Made by a program: the position numbers and the translations under genes | NCBI GenBank assembly: GCA_003427395.1 | Contig: BFEA01000362.1 | Span: 1,410,250-1,445,209, forward strand | Direction: 5' to 3' | DNA: 34,960 nucleotides | Source of the DNA: Chara braunii | Lineage: Eukaryota; Streptophyta; Charophyceae; Charales; Characeae | The notes under the pieces: model-generated | Database searches by the model: none | Seen by the model: the letters and a program-made list of their open reading frames with translations, nothing else | Told to the model about the DNA's origin: nothing | Shown here: positions 28,797 to 34,960 of the stretch, piece by piece | How the letters are laid out: the number at the start of each line of letters is the position of its first letter | How positions within the stretch are numbered: position 1 is the first letter of the stretch

Positions 28797-30101
28797 GGCG
28801 CGCTGTTGAGCTTGATTCTGTGAGGAAGGGCTTGAGAGGTGTAGAATAAATGGGAGCTTTACGTGGCTGAAAATACAGGAAAAAAAAATGGAAATAGAAC
28901 ATGAATACCGACCGATCGATTTTTCCTGTCTTTTTTTAATCACACAGCTAGAGAAAGCCCCCCTCCTCACCCGTCTTCTGCTTCAGAGGCAACATCCGTG
29001 CCCGCTTGCTCCAGTGACATCAGCATAAGCAGGGACCGCATAGCAAAACCACAAAAAAGAATAAACAGGACGTTTCTCGCTGAATCGGACGCACCACTGG
29101 ACACGAGAAACATTTTAGAGGTCTCCCAAAAAAAAAAAAAGGGAAAAAATAAAATAAACATAGAGGAGTCGATGGGGACGTGAAAAAAAAAAAAAAAAAA
29201 AGGACGTCCTGAGAACGTCAAAAAAATATTTAAGACGTATTGACAACGTGAAAAAAATATTTAGGACCTATTGAGAACGTAAGAATTCTTTTTTTTTTAA
29301 GGACGTGAAATGTTTTATTGAGGACGCGAAAAATTTATTATTGAGCAAAGAATCGAACCGCCGGGAAAAACGTTTATTGAGAAGTCCGACCTAGAACGAC
29401 TCTGAATCACTGAGCACAGACTTAACAGGCCTGCCACGTGGCGGCTTATTCAAATGAGAACTTGAGAAGTTTCATCTTCCCGCCGACCGCCGAAAAATTT
29501 TGAAGATCATCACCGCCACAATTGGAAAAAAAAAAAAAAAAAAAAAAAACCAGCTTGCCGACACTGCTGAGGCACCTGGCTGTGCCCATAACCTGCAGGT
29601 ATGTTTTCTCCCACACAATGGCAATTGCGCCGCGGCGGTAATCAGCCCAGATGCGGAGCCTCTCCGTTCAACTTGCTCTGCCCCGTTAGCAGAGGTAGCA
29701 GTAGCTAAAAGCAACTCTGACATATGTTGCAGCCGTTTGTGAAATTTGAGAAACGCCTCCGATCATCTCGCTCAGTTCGCCGAAAATCCTGGTCGATGAG
29801 ATATGATCGCTCGTTGTGACGAGTTAATTAGCGTCGAAGAGACTGCGGTCACGAGACCTAACATCGTTTAACTTGAAAAAAAAGAAAAAAAAAAAAAGAA
29901 AGAAAGAAAGAAAGAAAGAAGGGGAAGCTGTCAATCTACGTCCCGTTGTTCTTAGGGATACACTCACACTACGACTTTTCTTAGATGCATCTGACCGTAA
30001 GTAAGTATATCCAGATTATGTTGAAGAAGCTGAAGTCGATGTGTAAGTATGGTCTTAATTTTCGCCTCCTCCCGCAATAAAGAGGAATTCCGCTTCGTCA
30101 C

Positions 30102-30132
<31 letters not shown>

Positions 30133-30420
30133 GAAGGAAAAAAAACCCTTTCAAACTGACATGGTTACGTATTTACATATGTACATATCGTTCAGAAAGG
30201 CTCCTTCTTTTCTCGGAGAGATCGAGAAGCCGAACACCTCCGCACAGCCTACTCAACCGTTGTAGGGCCCGGTCTTGCCATTCTTTTTTGAAGTTTTTTT
30301 TTTTTTTTTTGGTGCTTCGAATCCTTTCTGCTGCGTCTTCTGAAGACGTCCGTACCACTATTTTCATGCCCGTTACTTAAGTAATATCTATTTACAGTCT
30401 CTTCTAGGGGCTGATAGTAC
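28797..30420. other. Noncoding stretch with homopolymers and simple repeats
   Basis: It contains poly-A tracts (about 29128, 29182, 29525, 30100), a (GAAA)n run near 29895-29920, and poly-T at 30293-30310. A degenerate A-rich repeat at 29210-29335 repeats GA(G/C)AACGT..AAAAAAATATTTA about every 40-45 bp. No gene is seen. Confidence 0.5.
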
Positions 30421-30465
30421 TATCTCCCCGACGCTCAGACTATTACTACCAGCTGAATTTCCCTT

Positions 30466-30471
30466 TATTTC
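30466..30471 (-). terminator. Candidate poly-A signal for the copine-like gene
   Basis: AATAAA lies on the minus strand (TTTATT on plus) about 360 bp downstream of the stop. It falls at the edge of a MITE-like repeat, so the assignment is tentative. Confidence 0.25.
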
Positions 30472-30487
30472 GGGGACGATGTCCGAC

Positions 30488-30590
30488 TCAAAAAGAATTC
30501 CTCGATTTCTGGCCGCAGATCTTGTAGAGCAACGGCCAGAAATGAAAAAATTGGCGAAAGTGGGACTTGCCCCCCGGGGCAACACAGGAC
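30488..30590. mobile_element. Hairpin MITE-like element related to 28688
   Basis: GATTTCTGGCCG and CGGCCAGAAAT form a perfect stem around a short loop (about 30507-30545), followed by AAAGTGGGACTTGCCCC. This matches the inner palindrome plus AAGTGGGAC end of the element at 28688. Confidence 0.5.
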
Positions 30591-30827
30591 CATGATAGTG
30601 ACGAGAGGCAACAAGAGATACCATGCCCGCTCGTCACAATATACGACCTTTCTCTGTACATGAGTTGGAAAAGCAATCAATTAAAAAAGACAACCGCACC
30701 CGGGGCATCGCCCGCGCTTCCCTGGCAAAAAGCGCGTGCGTGCGCTACGTCACTAGATAGCCCCTGGCCGCCGCCGCACCTCCCGCACGCACCTGGGTCT
30801 CTCTCCGCCGCAAGACCCTGCATGCGT

Positions 30828-31715
30828 CTACGCGTAAGGTCCATACTCCATCACAGGCTCGCGACACACTAACCTCCCCGCCGCTTCTGCCCAAAATACG
30901 TCAATTGGCGGGAGAAGGATTCTATGGCTTCTACGTTGTGCACATCTGCACCCGGCGCGATGCGCGGTGATTAACCCCCTTCGCGCCATGTCATCGTACT
31001 GGTCAGGAAGCTCACGCAGGCAGCCAGGTGAGACGAGCACATCCTTCTTCGCCCGGACTCGAGGCATGGCCGACATGTCCCTGAAGCTGATGAAAGAAGT
31101 ATTGGTCAATGCCATCCTGGACTCCGCCCTGTCGTTTTCCGCCAAACACATCCTGAAGTCACGGAAGAAAGTCCACGGTCCGTCCCCCACGCCGACGAAA
31201 ACGATGGACAGGGGGTGCTTGCTTGCTCGCTCCAGCGCGCTCGCGGTCGCCCGCATATCGTTGCGCCGGCCGCACGTGATAATCACCAAGAGATGGAAAC
31301 CGTCCTTCTCGGCAACTTCGATGGCTGCCTCGATCGGTGCAACGTACGAAGACGAAGCTCCAAGCCGAACATGAGGTGCGATCTGCTTGTACCGCCGCAG
31401 CCCCGCGCGCATCTCGTATCGCAAGTGCTCGTTCGCGGTACCGAGACTGAAAACATCCCTATCAGCAGCGCCAAACCCCAAGAAAACAGGACGTCCCGCC
31501 TTGCCGCCGCAAAGATTGGACATGGCGTGTCCTACTATGGCGGCAGAGAACATGTACTGATTGGGAAACCCCTTACTAACGTCGTGAAGACAGTCGCCGC
31601 CGAAAGACGATGCCCCACCCGTCAGGTTATCCATAGCGAAGTCAAATGCAATGATCAGATTGTCGCCGGTTATCCCCAAGGAGGACAATTTGCCAATCGC
31701 GTTGCCGTTCGCCAT
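30828..31715 (-). CDS. Copine/RGLG-like von Willebrand A domain protein (single exon, MIDAS residues absent)
   Basis: The 295-residue protein is homologous to the copine-type vWA domain of plant RGLG ubiquitin ligases and copines. It shows SSLGITGDNLIIAFDF near residue 12, a GFPNQY segment, VFLGFGAADRDVFSLG, a YKQIAP segment, HLLVIITCG, and the highly recognisable PLSIVFVGVGDGPW. ELPDQYDDMARRGL follows, the family's terminal P-QY block. The start chosen is ATG 31715. An ATG further upstream would add a simple Arg-Glu run encoded by a GA repeat. The MIDAS triplet D-x-[ST]-x-S reads D25-F-A-M-D29, and the later Asp-Gly is replaced by Cys-Gly, so metal binding is probably lost. No RING finger follows; the tail is a basic, Cys-containing stretch. 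RGLG proteins act as RING ligases, so this could be a non-catalytic relative. It is uninterrupted by stops, unlike everything else here. Confidence 0.75.
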   Translation of the reverse strand: MANGNAIGKLSSLGITGDNLIIAFDFAMDNLTGGASSFGGDCLHDVSKGFPNQYMFSAAIVGHAMSNLCGGKAGRPVFLGFGAADRDVFSLGTANEHLRYEMRAGLRRYKQIAPHVRLGASSSYVAPIEAAIEVAEKDGFHLLVIITCGRRNDMRATASALERASKHPLSIVFVGVGDGPWTFFRDFRMCLAENDRAESRMALTNTSFISFRDMSAMPRVRAKKDVLVSPGCLRELPDQYDDMARRGLITAHRAGCRCAQRRSHRILLPPIDVFWAEAAGRLVCREPVMEYGPYA

Positions 31716-31727
31716 ACTAGCCGACTG

Positions 31728-31730
<3 letters not shown>

Positions 31731-31790
<60 letters not shown>
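31731..31790. repeat. (CT)n/(GA)n microsatellite in the 5' leader of the copine-like gene
   Basis: About 30 CT units lie 16-75 bp upstream of the chosen ATG. On the coding strand this is (GA)n, a common feature of plant 5' leaders and promoters. Confidence 0.9.
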
Positions 31791-31794
<4 letters not shown>

Positions 31795-32105
31795 GCCTGT
31801 GTTGTCGTTTGTTTCTGTAGGCGTGTCCGTGTTCGCGCGTCGCTATGGAGTTGCTGTTTGCGCGGTCGCTTGCCCGCGCTTCTTGACACCTCTGGACTTG
31901 TCAGTTTTCCACCCTCCCGGCTGTCTACAAGCTTCGACGGTCGGTCGCTGCTTCACGTCACTCAAGCGGGTGCCTTGTATCGTTGCCGGCAAAAAGTGCA
32001 GCTTGAGCCGTCGCCGCCGCTGCGACCAATAGTACTCTACTCCTGAGGCGTACTGATGCCTTTCTCCGTTTTGTCAATGACTGTTTTCCACCGAGTTCTG
32101 TTTCC

Positions 32106-32112
32106 TTTTATA
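32106..32112 (-). promoter_or_regulatory. Candidate TATA box of the copine-like gene
   Basis: TATAAAA on the minus strand, in GTTATAAAAGG context, lies about 390 bp upstream of ATG 31715. It would place the transcription start near 32075 with a leader containing the GA repeat. Confidence 0.35.
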
Positions 32113-33500
32113 ACTGCGGAGAGGGACGTCCACTGTGTTTGTTTCGCTAACCCTGTCATCGTGTCGTGCGGACGGGCAGAGGGCGACGTTGACGGTGGGG
32201 AAAAGGAAGCTTCCACTTGGCTTCCTCTCGAGTATTTTTTAACTAGGCCAGGTGCGGCCGTGCGGAGCTTGTTCCAACACTGGGGATCTAGGCTGCTCCC
32301 GGGTTCCCCCTATGACGATAATTAGGAGTAGTGGTGGGTAGTGTGAGGTGAAGGTGAGGGCATACTCACACGGGGACCTAAGTCACAATTATCCGAGACG
32401 TTTGGTACCATCTATCTGCTCCTTTGGGTGCCCCTGTGGTCACACGCAAGCTCTGTGTCTACAAAGCACTCACCGCCTGGTTCTATACCACTTGAAAATA
32501 CTTGAGTTCCAAATGCGCCCTTGGGCGGCAGATGTGATTCATTTCCCCTGCTCGTTTTCTCGTTCCACATCGCATTGGGAAAATACTTGGAATTTCCGCA
32601 ATTGTGACTGAAGTGCTGACATCGTGACTTTCCTATTCCCAGGGCCTCGGCGCACTACACAGCATTGCGTTTAGTTGCGACAGCTCTACACAGCGTTGCG
32701 TTTAGTTGCGACAGCTTTGCGACTCCTAAGAGTAGTGGATTGTGAAAAAATCCCAGCCGTCCTTGGATATGCGCGCGGAGATTGCAGCTTTGGAGCCCAA
32801 ACCGGACGTTTTCATTGGCAAAAAGCATGTCAGCGCAGCACACGGCGAGGCCCGCGGCCTTTAGTTTACTATAGTCAAAAATGTGTCATAGCTAACTAAA
32901 TGCCCTAATTCCTCTATGGTCGAATTTGCAGGCAGAAGGCTTTTCGTTTATTTGTGGCGGGTTCTTGTGTGTGGGCCGTTTTCTTGTGTGTCATAGCTTT
33001 GGAGCACTGACTTCCGGTAACACGTGAAGAGGCAGGGGTATTTACGCAACTCAACAGATGTAGCAATTCGAAGACCCGTCATGGTGGTTCATGGCCCTCC
33101 TGCTGTGCCGATGGGATGGCGTCAAAAGCCTCCCAGTCATAGGCAGACAAGTTTTTCCCGCCTGCCGTGGTGTCGCTCAGTATTATTTTCTGCTACTAAA
33201 CTTTGCATGTGGGCCGAGGCCCCCGGCCAGCGGTTGTGGCGGACAAAATGTAGTCCAGGGCGGTTTGAGCCCATGGGACAAGGTGGACAAGGTTTCTGCA
33301 CGAGGCTACCCGTTCCTCTGCGTCCCCAGTCCGTAAGAGAGAATGCGGCGAAGCTTTTGGAATCCAAATTCGGTCGGATACTCTGTGGGCGCCGCCACCG
33401 CAAAACACATAACTGTGCCTCGAGATATCCTCAATCACAGTTGTGGGTGTAGTGTGCAAGCATTTTTCTTGTGAGAGAAGCGAGGAGTGCCATCCTCTTG
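32113..33500. other. Intergenic DNA, little recognised
   Basis: A short tandem duplication at 32655-32716 repeats CTACACAGC(A/G)TTGCGTTTAG and the following TTGCGACAGCT with a 31-bp period. Otherwise there are only short motif-free open frames. Confidence 0.4.
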
Positions 33501-33539
33501 CGGTGGTCGAAGGTGCAACACGCGGCGCACGTATGGCGG

Positions 33540-33904
33540 AGGGCACGACTGTCGGTGTTCGTCAACAATGGAGCACAAGGGAGCCGAGGCAGGGGATGGC
33601 AGGGAACTGTCGATCCAGGAGAAGAGCTTGTTCGCGGCGTTATTGGTTGCAGTATGCCACCATCTTCAAACAGTGAACTGTGCGGCGTGGTTTTGGCAGA
33701 CGGACAGCCAGGAGGGAGGCACCCATTGGCCAGGCATTGTTGGACGTGCAGTCCTCACCGGGTGTTAGGGATGCGCCGATCCTCCTCACGAATGCCATTT
33801 TCACAGGCGTGCTGCCGCCGAGGGAGACCCTGCGATGGTGGGTGAACCGCAGGACAGATGGCACATGGAAAGACCTCATCATCACCGGCGACGTGTGGGG
33901 TTCG
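33540..33904 (+). pseudogene. Possible remnant of a DNA-transposase coding sequence
   Basis: Two overlapping plus-strand frames give protein-like text. The first is LSIQEKSLFAALLVAVCHH and CAAWFWQTD in one frame (about 33600-33700). The second is LLTNAIFTGVLPPRETLRWW and NRRTDGTWKDL in the next frame (about 33785-33880). The RWW..RRT.GTW.DL string reminds me of PIF/Harbinger-like transposase N-terminal regions, but I cannot confirm this. Coding sequence stops where the inverted LTR begins (33905), so the LTR may have inserted into it. One frameshift separates the halves. Confidence 0.3.
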
Positions 33905-34640
33905 ACCTAATGCCCTGTGCTGTCTTCCGGTCGGAGTGGTAAAAATGTCTGGAGCAGGCCCTGAAAACAACAGCAAAACGGGTGTGCCAAGGAGATTATG
34001 GAACATTGAGTGTGGGGACACAGACGGAACTGAAATCGCCCGTGTGGTTCCAGTTTAGTGAGAAATGGCCTTTGCCGCGTGGTAAAGAAATAGCGCTCAC
34101 TGCTTTCAAATGTTCGTTTAATCCAAAATGTATCTATGAACTTCCATGTGGGCTACTCAACGTCTTTTCCAACGGAAGGGCGGGGGTACGCACGTGGGAT
34201 CTCGTTTTCGAATTAAGTCTCGCCGTTTGTTACAGAGGTCGGAATCTGACGTGGATTGCTTCCGCCTGGTCACTCTTTCCTTGTGTTCGGCCTCGCCACG
34301 TGTCCAGTAGTGGAACCCCCTTTCCCGATAAAGCTCCGTGCTCCCGCAATCGCTACACAAAGTATTGGGCCAATGAGGTGCCACCGATGTCCACAGGATG
34401 GCAATCAATTCATTAAAAGGCAATAAAAATGAGTCCGGGGGAAAGTGAGTATCACTAATGAAAAAAACAGCACCTACGAATCCTGAGCACTTCGTTTCGG
34501 GGGGAAAGTAGTAGCGCCCGCCAATCTTGGCGACGACTTCTCTCACGTCCCACTCGCATATACGTGTCCATTCGTCGTTATACGAGAACGGGCGTAGTGG
34601 GGATACGGGAAGTAGACGCCTGCTGTACCCCCGTTCACCA
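33905..34640 (-). repeat. Diverged LTR of the same gypsy superfamily, 3' part, minus strand
   Basis: Read on the minus strand, it ends with GATTTCAGTTCCGTCTGTGT, then CCCACACTCAAT, GGCACACCC, and GACAGCACAGGGCATTAGGT. The order matches the last 200 bp of the 11845 and 22305 LTRs (GATTTCAGTTCTGTCTGTGT ... GACAGCACARGGCGTGAGGT). After its end the sequence reads CGAACCCC, not a PBS, so it is a solo LTR or a 3' LTR. Similarity fades near 34640, and a poly-T tract follows at 34731. Confidence 0.75.
34157..34620 (-). CDS. LTR-encoded ORF, copy 3 (diverged, open)
   Basis: The minus-strand frame is open from at least 34834 to TGA 34157. The part homologous to the other copies spans about 34620-34157. 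Conserved blocks are RPFSYNDEWTRICEWDVRE, IGGRYYFPPE-KCSGFV, FNELIAILWTSVAPHWP, LCSDCG, RGFHYW, EHKERV, STSDSDL and LIRKRD. By hand count about 90 of 147 residues match copy 1. It ends about ten residues earlier than copies 1 and 2. The N-terminal extension beyond 34620 is a Lys-rich run from poly-A and is not part of the homologous protein. Confidence 0.65.
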
Positions 34641-34960
34641 TTCACGGCGTCGGTGAACGAGGGCCGGCCACCGGTCACGAAAAACGGGACCGGTTGTGGT
34701 TCACGAAGTTCACGCAGAGCGGGAACTCCGTTTTTTTTTTTTTTTTTGGCTGGTGATGCTGTCTTTTTTTTCGGCACGTCTGTAGAGCTTGGTAACGGGC
34801 ATCTGCCCAAATGTTTTTTTTTTTTTACGATCAAAATGTATTTTTTTTTAATTTAAAAAATATATAATATTTGGTGGGTGGGCACGGCATTTGTCCTTGC
34901 AGGGCATTTTGAGGGTGTTTTGGCGGTTGAAATAAGGTTTTTTTTTTTTTTTTTTTTTTT
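34641..34960. other. Right edge: AT-rich DNA with poly-T tracts
   Basis: Poly-T runs lie at 34731-34747, 34814-34825 and 34939-34960, with a TATATAATATTT segment at 34861. There is no gene. The last poly-T reaches the window end. Confidence 0.5.

Noticed and set aside
31716-31889. N-terminal extension of the copine-like ORF with an Arg-Glu run
   Set aside because: It is encoded by the GA microsatellite. The ATG at 31715 starts just before the conserved domain and is the better start.
34640-34834. Extended N-terminus of LTR ORF copy 3
   Set aside because: It is a Lys-rich translation of poly-A runs, not homologous to copies 1 and 2.

Overview
This is eukaryotic, plant-like DNA built mostly from decayed transposable elements of different ages, with one probable host gene. 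No rRNA, tRNA, CRISPR array or bacterial-style operon was seen. The LINEs have plant-type features: a DUF4283-like ORF1, a TWNVRGL endonuclease start, and a zf-RVT tail. The LTR element has a TGGTATC..GAGCC primer-binding site of the initiator-tRNA-Met type. The host gene resembles plant RGLG/copine proteins. I infer a streptophyte (land plant or charophyte alga). A Chara-like charophyte is my best guess, but only as an impression.

Layout. 1-2000: 5' half of an L1-type LINE on the minus strand (LINE A: pre-EN region, endonuclease, start of RT), running off the left edge. 2330-2790: 220-bp tandem repeats. 3600-9400: an almost full-length LINE on the plus strand (LINE B: ORF1, endonuclease, RT, C-terminal region), split near 8375-8875 by a foldback/tandem element. 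9550-10850: the 3' end of a third LINE on the minus strand (LINE C), lying between two copies of a diverged repeat. 10990-11830: duplicated perfect-hairpin units and poly-A-rich repeats.

11845-25285: a Ty3/gypsy retrotransposon with exceptionally long LTRs. The order is 5' LTR (truncated close to its TATA box), PBS, gag, protease, RT, RNase H, a (CT)n tract with an assembly gap, a PHD-like finger, integrase, 2.2 kb of extra ORFs at the env position, polypurine tract, and a complete 2.98-kb 3' LTR. Its genes are broken by stops and indels. Most stops fit C-to-T or G-to-A transitions.

25286-30800: noncoding DNA with small inverted-repeat (MITE-like) elements, short tandem duplications and a 150-170-bp tandem array. 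30828-31715 (minus): an intact single-exon copine/RGLG-like von Willebrand A gene lacking the metal-binding MIDAS residues and the RING finger. 31716-33900: mostly featureless, with a possible DNA-transposase remnant at the right. 33905-about 34640 (minus): the 3' part of another, diverged LTR of the same superfamily.

Main discovery candidate: the long LTRs carry their own protein-coding ORF of about 179 codons, just upstream of the PBS. It occurs in both LTRs of the gypsy element and in the independent inverted LTR at the right edge. The right-edge copy is about 61% identical in protein, and its codon differences are strongly skewed to synonymous ones. That points to a selected, LTR-encoded protein of unknown function. 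The extra ORFs downstream of integrase, two joined by ATGA overlaps, are a second unexplained part of the same element.
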